From: Frateuria soli
Lineage (GTDB): Bacteria; Pseudomonadota; Gammaproteobacteria; Xanthomonadales; Rhodanobacteraceae
Direction: 5' to 3'
DNA length: 64,000 nt
Assembly: GCF_021117385.1 (NCBI RefSeq)
Contig: NZ_CP088252.1
Span: forward strand, 1,116,001 to 1,180,000
In this document: piece after piece, positions 25,809 through 34,859 of the stretch
How positions within the stretch are numbered: the stretch's first letter is position 1
How the letters are laid out: every line of letters starts with the position of its first letter
Translations under genes and position numbers: made by a program
Notes under the pieces: generated by a model
Database searches by the model: none
Told to the model about the DNA's origin: nothing
The model's input: only the letters and a program-made list of their open reading frames with translations

Positions 25809-26362
25809 GGACGGCACACAGGCGGATCCTGTGTTTCTCGGGGAGCCTGCGTCGGCGTTCGGCGAATACGGCGGCGCTGCAGGCCGCGCAGGCGCTTGCG
25901 CCGGCAGGGCTGGAGCTGGTGCTGTACGGCGGCCTGGGAGGCTTGCCGCCGTTCAATCCGGACGTCGAGGCAGAGGCACTGCCGCCTGAGGCACTGGCCT
26001 TGCGCGAGGCCGTGGGGCAGGCCGACGCCTTGCTGATCGCCTGCCCGGAATACGCCCATGGCGTGCCCGGCGCCTTCAAGAACCTGCTGGACTGGCTGGT
26101 TGGCAGCCTGGAACTGCCCGGCAAACCGGTGGCGCTGCTCAATGCCTCCGGACGCGGGTCCGACCATGCGCAGCAGGCGCTGGCGGAGATCCTGCGGACG
26201 ATGTCGGCGCGCGTGCTCGGCGGCGCCAGCGGTACGGTGGCACTGCCCGGTGCCGGTTGCAGTCGCGACGAGGTGCTGCGCAGCCCTGGGCGCTGTGCGG
26301 AACTGCGTGCGTTGCTCTCTGCGCTGGAACACGCGCTGGTCGCCGGAACATCCTCCCTGTAA
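25805..26362 (+). CDS. NADPH-dependent FMN reductase family protein
   Basis: 185 residues from GTG 25805, overlapping the mrp stop codon as GTGA. Flavodoxin-like fold: [15 protein letters not shown] binds FMN phosphate, and [19 protein letters not shown] is the family hallmark. Such enzymes supply reduced flavin or reduce quinones and azo compounds. Tight coupling to mrp suggests co-expression, but no shared pathway is known. Its reduced flavin could serve a luciferase-like enzyme such as the one at 2.9 kb, though this is speculative. Confidence 0.87.
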   Translation: MRTAHRRILCFSGSLRRRSANTAALQAAQALAPAGLELVLYGGLGGLPPFNPDVEAEALPPEALALREAVGQADALLIACPEYAHGVPGAFKNLLDWLVGSLELPGKPVALLNASGRGSDHAQQALAEILRTMSARVLGGASGTVALPGAGCSRDEVLRSPGRCAELRALLSALEHALVAGTSSL

Positions 26363-26502
26363 GCGGGGGTGTCGCGGCCCGGCGCCGTGACCGGAATCGC
26401 CTCGGCCAGGCCGCCTGCCCGGGGCCCGGCTGGCGCCGGCAATGCCCGACCGTGTATTTTTCCCGCTTTGCGCCCGGCAGCGGGCCACCGATGGAGCGCC
26501 GC

Positions 26503-27069
26503 GTGAGCATCAAGTCCGACAAGTGGATCCGCCGCATGGCCGAAGGGCACGGCATGATCGAGCCTTTCGAGCCGGGCCAGGTGAAGCTGCGCGAAGGCAA
26601 CAAGCTGGTGTCCTACGGCACCTCCAGCTACGGCTACGACGTGCGCTGTGCGCGCGAGTTCAAGATCTTCACCAACATCAATTCGACCATCGTCGATCCG
26701 AAGGCTTTCGATCCCACGAGCTTCGTCGACGTGGAGGCGGACGTGTGCATCATCCCGCCCAACTCCTTCGCGCTGGCGCGGACGGTCGAATACTTCCGGA
26801 TCCCGCGCAAGGTGCTCACCATCTGCCTGGGCAAGAGCACATACGCGCGCTGCGGCATCATCGTCAACGTCACGCCGCTGGAACCGGAGTGGGAGGGCCA
26901 CGTGACGCTGGAGTTCTCCAACACCACGCCGTTGCCGGCCAAGATCTACGCCAACGAGGGCGTCGCGCAGATGCTCTTCCTGGAGTCCGACGAGGAGTGC
27001 GAGACCAGCTACAAGGACCGCGGCGGCAAGTACCAGGGCCAGCAGGGCGTGACCCTGCCGCGTACCTGA
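26503..27069 (+). CDS. dcd: dCTP deaminase
   Basis: 188 residues from GTG 26503 ([12 protein letters not shown]), with GGAG six bases before; an ATG four codons earlier is also in frame. It deaminates dCTP to dUTP for dTTP synthesis. Seen: [13 protein letters not shown], the active-site region [19 protein letters not shown] with the catalytic Glu in [13 protein letters not shown], and [11 protein letters not shown] at the C terminus that closes over the nucleotide. Length is close to the E. coli enzyme (193). Confidence 0.95.
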   Translation: MSIKSDKWIRRMAEGHGMIEPFEPGQVKLREGNKLVSYGTSSYGYDVRCAREFKIFTNINSTIVDPKAFDPTSFVDVEADVCIIPPNSFALARTVEYFRIPRKVLTICLGKSTYARCGIIVNVTPLEPEWEGHVTLEFSNTTPLPAKIYANEGVAQMLFLESDEECETSYKDRGGKYQGQQGVTLPRT

Positions 27070-27163
27070 GCGGCTGCCTGAATCGCACCGGCCAGGAGCG
27101 GCCGGCGCGCCCTTGCCCGGCGCTACACTGCGCCTGTTCCCAGGTTCGACCCAGGAGATCCCC

Positions 27164-27655
27164 ATGACCCGCTTTACCACGATGTTCCACCGCGCCGGCG
27201 CCGCGCTCCTGCTGGGCAGCCTGCTGGCGCTGGGCGGTTGCCACGGCAACAGCGTCAAGGAACAGGCCGCCATGGCCCAGGCGCAGAACGAGTTCGACAC
27301 CACGCTCGAGGCCTACAAGAGCGGCCAGTTCCTGGTCGATGGCGCGGTGCTTTCCGCGCTGGATACCGGCAGTCACTTCGCCTACCTGAAGGATGTCGGC
27401 AAGCTGCCCAAGACCGTGCTGCTGGTGCCGAGCGACGACTCGAAGGTCCGCAAGGCGCACCTGCAGTTCATGGCGCGGATGGTGCTCGACTACGGTTTCG
27501 CCGCGTACTACGAGGACGACGGCACGCTGAAGAAGATCAACCCGGTCGAGACCAAGGCTCGCGCGCTGGAGGACTACCACGCCCCGGTCAAGATGAGCGA
27601 CGAGCTGAAGGGCAAGGCCGCCTCGGACGGTGGCTTCGACCGGAACCAGCACTGA
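27164..27655 (+). CDS. Putative lipoprotein, unknown function
   Basis: 163 residues from ATG 27164 with CAGGAGATCCCC upstream. Lipobox LALGGC places the lipid-modified Cys at about residue 26, followed by HGNSVKEQ. The mature part is mostly charged and helical (ALDTGSHFAYLKDVGKLPK … MVLDYGFAAYYEDDG). No domain is recognised. It sits downstream of dcd with its own ribosome-binding site. Confidence 0.78.
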   Translation: MTRFTTMFHRAGAALLLGSLLALGGCHGNSVKEQAAMAQAQNEFDTTLEAYKSGQFLVDGAVLSALDTGSHFAYLKDVGKLPKTVLLVPSDDSKVRKAHLQFMARMVLDYGFAAYYEDDGTLKKINPVETKARALEDYHAPVKMSDELKGKAASDGGFDRNQH

Positions 27656-27692
27656 GCCCGTCTACCGAGCTCACTCGGGCAGCAGCGGACTC

Positions 27693-28109
27693 CTAGGCGG
27701 ACAGGGCGGCCCGGAGTTTCCCGATGAGCTCCTCGCTGGCGGCTTCTGGCCTCGGCTTGGCGCTTCCGCTGCCCCACACCGGGCCCGGCCACGCGGCGTC
27801 TCCCTCGCAGCGCGCCACCACGTGCACGTGCAGTTGGCGCACGATATTGCCCAGTGCGCCGAGGTTGAGCTTGTCGCAGGGCGCCACGGCGCGCAGGGCG
27901 GCGCCGGCACGGTCGGTTTCATGCCACAGCAGCGTCCGCTCCGAGGGCGTGAGGTCCGCGATCTCGACCAGCCCCGCACGTTGCGGCACCAGCACCAGCC
28001 AAGCGAAGCGCGCGTCGTTCATCAGGCGTACTTCGCAAAGGTCCAGTCGCGCCACGGCGAGGGTATCGGCCGCCAGGCGGGGGTCGAGCTCGAATCCGAT
28101 GCTGCTCAT
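27693..28109 (-). CDS. HIT-family protein
   Basis: 138 residues from ATG 28109. The histidine-triad fold is seen in RFAWLVLVPQR and in NIVRQLHVHVVARCEGD, where the motif reads QxHxHxx: the first His of the triad is Gln. Similar proteins are nucleotide-binding hydrolases or transferases. The start overlaps the stop codon of the upstream dienelactone hydrolase gene (ATGA), so the two are translationally coupled. Confidence 0.85.
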   Translation of the reverse strand: MSSIGFELDPRLAADTLAVARLDLCEVRLMNDARFAWLVLVPQRAGLVEIADLTPSERTLLWHETDRAGAALRAVAPCDKLNLGALGNIVRQLHVHVVARCEGDAAWPGPVWGSGSAKPRPEAASEELIGKLRAALSA

Positions 28110-28774
28110 GCGCCTGCCAGCTCCTTGTCGAAGAAGGCCAGCGTGCGCTGCCAGGCCAGCCTGGCGCTGGCTTCCTCGTAGTGCGGATCGCCGTCGCGGT
28201 TGAAGGCATGTCCCGCCGGGTAGGTAAAGATGTCCATCTGCGGCAGCCGCTCGCGGTGTTTGGCCACCGCTTCGGGCGGAATGCTCCTGTCGTGTTCGCC
28301 GAAGTGGAACATCACCGCCGCCTTGGGTGTTTCGCCGAGGAAGGGCAGGTTCCGCGCGCCGTAATAGCTCACCGACGGCAATCCCAGTCGCAGTGCCGAA
28401 AGCAGCGCCACGGTACCGCCCCAGCAGAAGCCGACCGTGCCGATGCGGCCGGCCGAGGCGATCGCTTCGGCGGCGCTGGCGACATCCTCCACGGCGCGCT
28501 CCAGGCCCAGTTCGGTGGCCAGCGCCTTGCCTCGCTGCGTGCCGCTGTCGTCGTACGGAAGCTCCAGGCCGGTTTCCAGGTGGTCGAAGAATGCCGGCGC
28601 GATCGCCGTGTAACCCGCTGCCGCGAAGCGGTCCGCCACGTCGCGGATGTGTTCGGTGACGCCGAAGATCTCCTGGATCACCACCACGCCGCCCCTGGGC
28701 TTGCCCTCCGCCCTGGCAAGGTAGCCGCCGATGCATTGCGTGCCACTGGTGGGAATGTTGATCGACTGTCCCAT
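28106..28774 (-). CDS. Dienelactone hydrolase family protein
   Basis: 222 residues from ATG 28774 (MGQSINIPTSG), with CAGGGAGCC upstream; an ATG five codons earlier is possible. Alpha/beta hydrolase with a Cys nucleophile in GTVGFCWGGTVAL, Asp in GEHDRSIPP and His in PAGHAFNRDG, the DLH triad. The substrate is unknown, and no chlorocatechol pathway genes are nearby. It forms a two-gene unit with the HIT gene. Confidence 0.9.
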   Translation of the reverse strand: MGQSINIPTSGTQCIGGYLARAEGKPRGGVVVIQEIFGVTEHIRDVADRFAAAGYTAIAPAFFDHLETGLELPYDDSGTQRGKALATELGLERAVEDVASAAEAIASAGRIGTVGFCWGGTVALLSALRLGLPSVSYYGARNLPFLGETPKAAVMFHFGEHDRSIPPEAVAKHRERLPQMDIFTYPAGHAFNRDGDPHYEEASARLAWQRTLAFFDKELAGA

Positions 28775-28839
28775 GATGGCTCCCTGCATGTGGCTGAAAC
28801 CGCAAGCATAACGGGCCGGTGGTGAGCGGCCCGCTCACG

Positions 28840-28845
28840 TATAAT
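28840..28845 (+). promoter_or_regulatory. Possible -10 box for rimO
   Basis: A perfect TATAAT lies 36 bases upstream of the rimO start in the gap shared with the divergent hydrolase gene. No good -35 box is seen at the right distance. Confidence 0.35.
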
Positions 28846-28880
28846 GTCCGGTTTTTACGGCACTTCTTCGGTAGCACTCC

Positions 28881-30218
28881 ATGTCGCAGGTTTCTCCCAA
28901 GATCGGTTTCGTCAGCCTCGGCTGCCCCAAGGCGCTGGTTGATTCCGAGCGTATCCTTACCCAGCTCAAGGTGGAGGGCTACGAGATCGTGCCCAGCTAC
29001 CAGGCAGCGGACGCGGTGGTGGTGAACACCTGCGGCTTCATCGACGCGGCGGTGCAGGAGTCGCTGGACGCGATCGGCGAGGCGCTGCACGAGAACGGCA
29101 AGGTGATCGTCACCGGCTGCCTGGGGAAGCGCTCGGAGCTGATCCGCGAGGCCTATCCCGAGGTGCTCTCGATCAGCGGCCCGCAGGACTACGCCAGCGT
29201 GATGAGCGCGGTGCACACGGCGCTGCCGCCGCAGCGCAATCCGCTGCTCGACCTGGTGCCCGACACCGGCATCAAGCTGACGCCCAGGCACTACGCGTAC
29301 CTGAAGATTTCCGAGGGCTGCAATCACCGTTGCAGCTTCTGCATCATCCCCTCGATGCGCGGCGACCTGGTGTCGCGGCCGGTCGACCAGGTGCTGGTCG
29401 AAGCCGAGCGGCTGGTCAAGGGCGGCGTGAAGGAGCTGCTGGTGATCTCGCAGGACACCAGCGCCTACGGCGTGGACCTTAAGTACGCCGAGCGCGAGTG
29501 GCGCGGCAAGGCGTACCGCACGCGCATGACCGAGCTCTGCCAGGGCCTGTCCGAGCTCGGCGTGTGGACGCGCCTGCACTACGTCTACCCGTACCCGCAC
29601 GTGGACGAGGTGATGCCGCTGATGGCGAAGGGGAAGATCCTTCCCTACCTGGACATCCCGTTCCAGCACGCCAGCCCGCGCATCCTCAAGCTGATGAAGC
29701 GGCCCGGCAACATCGACAGGACGCTCGAGCGCATCCGCAACTGGCGCGCCGCGGTGCCGGACATCACCCTGCGCAGCACGTTCATCGTCGGCTTCCCCGG
29801 CGAGACTGACGCCGAGTTCGAGGAACTGCTTGACTTCCTGCGCGAGGCCGAGCTCGATCGCGTGGGGGCATTTGCCTACTCGCCGGTCGAAGGCGCCCGG
29901 GCGAACGAGTTGCCCGACCCGGTTTCCGAGGAACTGAAGGAAGACCGCCTCGAGCGCTTCATGGCGGTGCAGGCGGAGATCTCCGCGGCCAAGCTGCAGC
30001 GCAAGCTCGGCCGCACGCTGACCGTGCTGGTCGACGAGGCCGGCGTCGACGGCGCGGTCGCGCGCTCGGCGGCCGATGCGCCGGAAATCGATGGCGTCGT
30101 CCACATCGCCGACGGGCAGGCGCTCAAGCCCGGCCAGTTCGTGCAGGTGGTGGTCGAGGGGGCCGACGAGCACGATCTGCACGCGCGGCTGGCGCAGCCG
30201 CTGCTCAAGGTCGTGTAG
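28881..30218 (+). CDS. rimO: Ribosomal protein S12 methylthiotransferase
   Basis: 445 residues. It adds a methylthio group to Asp88/89 of S12 using radical SAM chemistry. The N-terminal UPF0004 domain has cysteines in [20 protein letters not shown] and TGCLGKRSE for the auxiliary cluster. The radical SAM motif CNHRCSFC is at about residue 148, followed by [17 protein letters not shown] domain forms the C terminus. The IPSMRG motif separates RimO from MiaB. A DUF3025 gene begins 6 bases after the stop codon. Confidence 0.96.
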   Translation: MSQVSPKIGFVSLGCPKALVDSERILTQLKVEGYEIVPSYQAADAVVVNTCGFIDAAVQESLDAIGEALHENGKVIVTGCLGKRSELIREAYPEVLSISGPQDYASVMSAVHTALPPQRNPLLDLVPDTGIKLTPRHYAYLKISEGCNHRCSFCIIPSMRGDLVSRPVDQVLVEAERLVKGGVKELLVISQDTSAYGVDLKYAEREWRGKAYRTRMTELCQGLSELGVWTRLHYVYPYPHVDEVMPLMAKGKILPYLDIPFQHASPRILKLMKRPGNIDRTLERIRNWRAAVPDITLRSTFIVGFPGETDAEFEELLDFLREAELDRVGAFAYSPVEGARANELPDPVSEELKEDRLERFMAVQAEISAAKLQRKLGRTLTVLVDEAGVDGAVARSAADAPEIDGVVHIADGQALKPGQFVQVVVEGADEHDLHARLAQPLLKVV

Positions 30219-30224
30219 CCGTCG

Positions 30225-31019
30225 GTGCGGTACGTCGCGCCAGCGCGCGAGGCGGTCGACCCGCTCGTGTTCGGGCGGCCGCCGCTGGCGGGATGGGACG
30301 ATTCGGCGGAACTGCTCATCGGGCCGGATTGGCCTGCGCTTGACGCCTTGAACGCGCGCTGGCCCGCCGCGGCACGCGAGCGCTTCGTGGCGCAGACGCC
30401 GGGACTGCTGGCTGATGGCCGCCACTACGAGCAGCGCATTGCCGAGACCGGTGCCATCGCGACGCGCGAGCGCAACTGGCACGATCTGTTGAACGCACTG
30501 GTATGGCTGCGCCACGCGCCGCTCAAGCGCGCGCTCAATGCGCAGCAGGTGGCCGAGATCGGCCGTGTCGGCCCGAAAAGCCGCACCCGCGCGCAATGCG
30601 CACTGACGCATTTCGACGAGGCGGGCGTGATCGTCGCGCTGCGCGATCCCTCGCTGCTGGCCCTGTGGGATGCGCACGACTGGCATGGCCTGTTCTGGCG
30701 CCGGCGCGACGCGTGGCTGGACGGTTCGCTCGAACTGGTGGTGTTCGGCCATGCACTGCTCGAGCATGCGCTGACGCCGGACCGCTTGCTGGTCGGCAAG
30801 GCCATCGCGGTGATCGGGCAGGGACCGGCCTGCGAGCGGGTGGGGCAAGCGATCGCGGAGGGACGCCTGTTGCGCGATCCGCAGGAGTTGCGACCCTTGC
30901 CGTTGTCGGGCATTCCCGGATGGCATGAGGGCAACGCAAGCGAGGCGTTCCATCGGGAGGCGGCCTGTTACCGGCCGTTGCGCGCGGGGCGGGCGTATCC
31001 GCAGCCACTGCCGGCATAG
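30225..31019 (+). CDS. DUF3025 family protein
   Basis: 264 residues from GTG 30225, six bases after rimO. Matches the DUF3025 family: YEQRIAETGAIATRERNWHD, then NALVWLRHAPLKRALN, and ELVVFGHALLEHAL. The biochemical role is unknown. It is probably co-transcribed with rimO. No signal peptide or membrane segment is visible. Confidence 0.85.
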   Translation: MRYVAPAREAVDPLVFGRPPLAGWDDSAELLIGPDWPALDALNARWPAAARERFVAQTPGLLADGRHYEQRIAETGAIATRERNWHDLLNALVWLRHAPLKRALNAQQVAEIGRVGPKSRTRAQCALTHFDEAGVIVALRDPSLLALWDAHDWHGLFWRRRDAWLDGSLELVVFGHALLEHALTPDRLLVGKAIAVIGQGPACERVGQAIAEGRLLRDPQELRPLPLSGIPGWHEGNASEAFHREAACYRPLRAGRAYPQPLPA

Positions 31020-31098
31020 GCGAACGCGCAAGCGCCAACCCACGGCCCCTTGACGCCTTTGCGGGCACAGTGGCGCTTCCGCACGGGGAGCGCTCCGC

Positions 31099-31503
31099 GT
31101 GATTCCACGCTTCAACGACCACGCCGCCAACGAACGCACCTACCTGGCCTGGGTGCGCACGGCGATTGCGGTGATGGCGTTCGGTTTCCTGGTCGAGCGC
31201 TTCGACCTGTTCATCACCTACGCCTCGCAGAACGCCTCGCGCGCGGCGCACCAGCTGCATATGCACCTGCGCCTGACCGAGTGGGTCGGCCTGCTGCTGA
31301 TCGTGTTCGGCGCGCTGATCATCCTGCTCGCATCGGCGCGCTTCCTGCGCAACCGCCGGGACATCGCGCACGAACGCATGGAGGATTACGCCGGGCCCGT
31401 GGGCGAGAAGCTGCTGGCGGCGATCCTGGTGTTGCTGGGCCTGTTTCTGGTCGTCTACGTGGGCCAGGAACTGGCGGCGCTCAGTTCTCAGCCGGATGCG
31501 TAA
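31099..31503 (+). CDS. DUF202 inner-membrane protein (YidH-like)
   Basis: 134 residues from GTG 31099. Begins with the family signature [20 protein letters not shown], with three membrane helices (residues ~18-38, ~60-80, ~110-128). Function is unknown. Its 3' end overlaps the 3' end of the convergent greB gene by 16 bases. Confidence 0.85.
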   Translation: MIPRFNDHAANERTYLAWVRTAIAVMAFGFLVERFDLFITYASQNASRAAHQLHMHLRLTEWVGLLLIVFGALIILLASARFLRNRRDIAHERMEDYAGPVGEKLLAAILVLLGLFLVVYVGQELAALSSQPDA

Positions 31504-31994
31504 TCCACGGCGATCACGGCAAACCGCGTGCGGCCCGCGGGAAGCTCCGCCTCGAATTCGTCGTCCAGTCTCTTCTTGAGGAGCGCGCGGGCGAGCGGCG
31601 AGTCGATGCTGATCCAGCCACGCTTGGCGTCCGTCTCGTCCGGACCGACGATGCGGTAGCGGACGGTGTCACCGCCGTCGACGTTTTCCAGCGCGACGCA
31701 GGCGCCGAAGAACACGGTGTCGCGATCGGCTGGCGCGCCCTCGGCGACCTTGAGCAGGGGAATGCGCTTGCTGAGGTAGCGCACGCGCCGGTCGATCTCG
31801 CCCAGCTGTTTCTTGCGATAGGTGTATTCGGCGTTCTCGGAGCGGTCGCCCTCGGCCGCGGCGGCCGCCAGCGCCTTGACCACCTCGGGCCGCAACGTGT
31901 GCCACAGGTGATCGAGTTCGGCCTTGAGCCGTTCGAAGCCTTCACGGGTGACGATCGCGGTGGAAGAGGGGGCGGGTGGACGCCAGCGACTCAT
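31488..31994 (-). CDS. greB: Transcription elongation factor GreB
   Basis: 168 residues. The N-terminal coiled coil carries the acidic tip in [19 protein letters not shown], which reaches into the RNA polymerase secondary channel to trigger transcript cleavage. [15 protein letters not shown] is the basic GreB-type stretch that tells it from GreA. The C-terminal FKBP-like domain ends in [16 protein letters not shown]. The ATG overlaps the stop codon of the upstream membrane gene (ATGA). Confidence 0.94.
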   Translation of the reverse strand: MSRWRPPAPSSTAIVTREGFERLKAELDHLWHTLRPEVVKALAAAAAEGDRSENAEYTYRKKQLGEIDRRVRYLSKRIPLLKVAEGAPADRDTVFFGACVALENVDGGDTVRYRIVGPDETDAKRGWISIDSPLARALLKKRLDDEFEAELPAGRTRFAVIAVDYASG

Positions 31995-33250
31995 GCTGCA
32001 CCCGCCGTCTGACGCAATCGCGCGGTGAGCGTTTCCACTTCAGGTCGGAGCGGATGGTTGTCCGGCAGTTCGCCCAGGCGTCCGAGCAGCACCAGCGCCT
32101 CCACCGGTTGGCCCAGCGGGCCGGCGAGCAGCCTGGCGCCAAGCAGGGCGCACGCGGCCCCGCGGACATCGCGCGGCCAGGTCTTCAGGAAGCCGCGGCA
32201 CAACTGCACGGCCATGCGGTTCAGTCCATGCCGGGCGGCCACTTCGGCGAGCGCGCCGGCATTGGCCGGGTCGTCGGGCAGGAACGCAGGATCGAGCTCG
32301 CTGCATTCCTGGACCAGCCCGAGCGCCTTGCGCGCGTCGCCGCCGGCCACCAGTGCGGCGATCCAGACCTGGCCGTGGACCAGCAGTCCCTCGCGCATGC
32401 CCTGCTGTCGCATCAGTTTCCGATAGGTCTCATGCAGCACCGGCGGGGCGACCCGGTCCTGCAGCCGGCCGGCGAGCAGCCGCAATGCACCTTGCGGGTC
32501 GGTCGCGGCCAGCTCGCGGGCATGAGCGGCGAGCCGGCTGTCCTCGTCCTGCCCGGCCTCGGCGGCCAGTTCCTCGGCATGCGCCTCGATGCCGAAGTGT
32601 TCGCTGCGCTGGTGCAGCATGCCGCCCATCAGATGGAACGCCAGCACCACCAGGTAGGTGCTGGCAAAGGCGAACAGCGGCACGGCCAGTATGCGCGGGA
32701 GCATCGCCGTGGTCACCGACGCCACCACCACCAGCACGCCCAGCAGCAGGTTGATCACCACCGGCACCAGGTAGGCGCCGCCAAAACCGGCCACGACCCG
32801 GGCCAGGTGCAGCGGGTTGAGCGCCAGCGCGAGGTTGGCGTCGAAAGCAAGGGTCATGTCCACCGCAGGCAGGATCAGCGCGAACACCACCACCACCGGC
32901 CACAGCATCGAAGGGAAGAACACGCCCGCCACCACGCCGCAGGCGACGGCGAACAGGTGGATCGCGGTCAACGCCCAGCCGGCCGTGTCGCTGCCGTCGA
33001 TGCCGACATCCGGCGGGTCGGCATAACCGTGCGCCGTGTGCTGCATGCAGTCGGCCGCATAGCGCCAGGTCGCCATCCACACCAGCGCACCACCGAGCAG
33101 GCCGATGAAGGCTGGCAGCAACGCCACGTAGTGGGCCAGCGCCAGTGCCACGCAGGTGGCGAGCGCGGCGCCGCGCAGCGGGTAGCCGAAGCCCTGCCGC
33201 AACCTCTCGGCGAACGGGGTATCGACCGCGACGGTGGCGACGTGCGGCAT
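31991..33250 (-). CDS. Membrane protein with TPR-like C-terminal domain
   Basis: 419 residues. The N-terminal ~230 residues hold about six membrane helices (for example [40 protein letters not shown]). The C-terminal ~190 residues are soluble, alanine-rich and helical, like TPR/Sel1 repeats ([20 protein letters not shown]). I recognise no named family; it looks like a conserved Xanthomonadales protein. It overlaps the HerA-like gene by one base (TGATG) and greB by four, so the three genes are probably co-translated. Confidence 0.75.
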   Translation of the reverse strand: MPHVATVAVDTPFAERLRQGFGYPLRGAALATCVALALAHYVALLPAFIGLLGGALVWMATWRYAADCMQHTAHGYADPPDVGIDGSDTAGWALTAIHLFAVACGVVAGVFFPSMLWPVVVVFALILPAVDMTLAFDANLALALNPLHLARVVAGFGGAYLVPVVINLLLGVLVVVASVTTAMLPRILAVPLFAFASTYLVVLAFHLMGGMLHQRSEHFGIEAHAEELAAEAGQDEDSRLAAHARELAATDPQGALRLLAGRLQDRVAPPVLHETYRKLMRQQGMREGLLVHGQVWIAALVAGGDARKALGLVQECSELDPAFLPDDPANAGALAEVAARHGLNRMAVQLCRGFLKTWPRDVRGAACALLGARLLAGPLGQPVEALVLLGRLGELPDNHPLRPEVETLTARLRQTAGAA

Positions 33251-34746
33251 CAGCGTCTCCCGCCGAAGATGCCACCCAGCACGCCGCGCAGGATCTGCCG
33301 CCCGATCTGGCTGCCCATCGTGCGCGCCACCTGCTTGCCCATGGTCTCGATCATGCCCTGGCGGCGGCTGGTGCCGAACAGCGCATCGTGCACGGCGCCA
33401 TTCCAGGCGCCCCCCTCCGGCTTCGGTGACGACGTGTCGGCGACGGTGTCGGCGTCGGCCGCTTTCGTGTCGGCGCGACGGGCGAGCATTTCCGCGGCCG
33501 AGTCGCGGTTGACGGCCGTGTCGTACTTACCGCCCACCGGCGAGCGCTGGCGTACCGCAGTGCGCTCGGCTTCGGTGAGGGTGCCGATGCGGCAGCGTGG
33601 CGTGGTGACCAGCACCCGCTCGACCGGACTGGGCACGCCGCCTTCGCGCAGGGTCGAGGCGAGCGCCTCGCCCACGCCGAGCTGCCCGATCGCGTCGGCT
33701 ACGTCGAGCTTCGGATTGGGCGCGAAGGTCTCGGCGGCCGCGCGCACGGCCTTCTGGTCGCGCGGGGTAAAGGCGCGCAGCGCGTGCTGGATGCGGTTGC
33801 CGAGCTGGCCGAGGATGTCCTCCGGCACGTCGTCGGGGTTCTGCGAGCAGAAGTACACGCCCACACCCTTGGAGCGGATCAGCCGCACGACCTGTTCCAC
33901 GCGCTGGCGGAGCGCGGGCGGGCAGTCGTCGAACAGCAGGTGCGCTTCGTCGAAGAAGAACACGAGTTTGGGCAGGTCCTGGTCGCCCACTTCCGGCAAC
34001 TGCTCGAACAGCTCCGACAGCAGCCACAGCAGGAACGTGGTGTAGAGGCGGGGCTTGAGGATCAGCTGGTCGGCGGCGAGCACGTTGATCACGCCGCGCC
34101 CGCTCATGTCCTGGCGCATCAGGTCGGCCAGTTCCAGCGCGGGTTCGCCGAAGAAGTTGCCGCCGCCGGCCTGTTCCAGCGCCAGCAGCGCGCGCTGGAT
34201 GGCCGCGATGCTGGTCTTGCCGATCAGGCCGTATCGGGTGGAGATGTCCCTGGCGTTCTCCGCGGCAAAGGCGAGCAACGCGCGCAGGTCGGCCAGGTCC
34301 AGCAGCAGCCAGCCCTGGTCGTCGGCCAGCTTGAAGACGATCTCCAGCACGCCCTGCTGGGTGTCGTTGAGTTCCAGCACGCGACCGAGCAGGGTAGGGC
34401 CCATTTCGCTGACGGTGGTGCGCAGCGGGTGGCCCTGCCTGCCGTAGAGGTCCCAGAAGATGACCGGGTTGGCCTGCGGCTGCCAGTCGGTGAGCCGGAG
34501 TTTCGACAAGCGTGCCTGGAGCCTGTCGCCGGGCTCGCTTGCCGCGGTGGCGAGCCCGGCCAGATCGCCCTTCACGTCGGCCAGCACGCAGGGCACGCCC
34601 AGCCGCGAGAAGCCCTCGGCCAGTACCATCAGCGAAACCGATTTGCCGGTGCCGGTGGCGCCGGCGACCATGCCGTGGCGATTCCCGTAACGGGATTCCA
34701 GTACCACCTCGGCGGTCTCGTTGCGACCAATCAGGATCTCGGACAT
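33250..34746 (-). CDS. HerA-like ATPase, DUF853 (YjgR family)
   Basis: 498 residues from ATG 34746 (MSEILIGRNETAEVVLE). Walker A GATGTGKSVSLMVLAEGF is at about residue 30, and Walker B is VFFFDEAHLLFDD at about 270. AFTPRDQKAVRAAAETF and the C-terminal RRQGMIETMGKQVARTMGSQ are typical of the DUF853 family. The family belongs to the HerA/FtsK ATPases, but its job in the cell is unclear. It is the first of three overlapping genes that end with greB. Confidence 0.9.
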   Translation of the reverse strand: MSEILIGRNETAEVVLESRYGNRHGMVAGATGTGKSVSLMVLAEGFSRLGVPCVLADVKGDLAGLATAASEPGDRLQARLSKLRLTDWQPQANPVIFWDLYGRQGHPLRTTVSEMGPTLLGRVLELNDTQQGVLEIVFKLADDQGWLLLDLADLRALLAFAAENARDISTRYGLIGKTSIAAIQRALLALEQAGGGNFFGEPALELADLMRQDMSGRGVINVLAADQLILKPRLYTTFLLWLLSELFEQLPEVGDQDLPKLVFFFDEAHLLFDDCPPALRQRVEQVVRLIRSKGVGVYFCSQNPDDVPEDILGQLGNRIQHALRAFTPRDQKAVRAAAETFAPNPKLDVADAIGQLGVGEALASTLREGGVPSPVERVLVTTPRCRIGTLTEAERTAVRQRSPVGGKYDTAVNRDSAAEMLARRADTKAADADTVADTSSPKPEGGAWNGAVHDALFGTSRRQGMIETMGKQVARTMGSQIGRQILRGVLGGIFGGRR

Positions 34747-34859
34747 GCAGGCGCTCCGTGCGTCGGATGGGCGATTGTAGCCAGGCGGATCCAGGTCGCA
34801 GTTCGGGAATTCCGGCGGACGCCGCGGTTTTGGCATTGGCGCTGCATGCGCTAAGGTGA

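Noticed and set aside
27693-31139. 1,148-residue open frame on the minus strand
   Set aside because: Only the last 138 codons (the HIT protein) make sense. The rest is the antisense of rimO and DUF3025.
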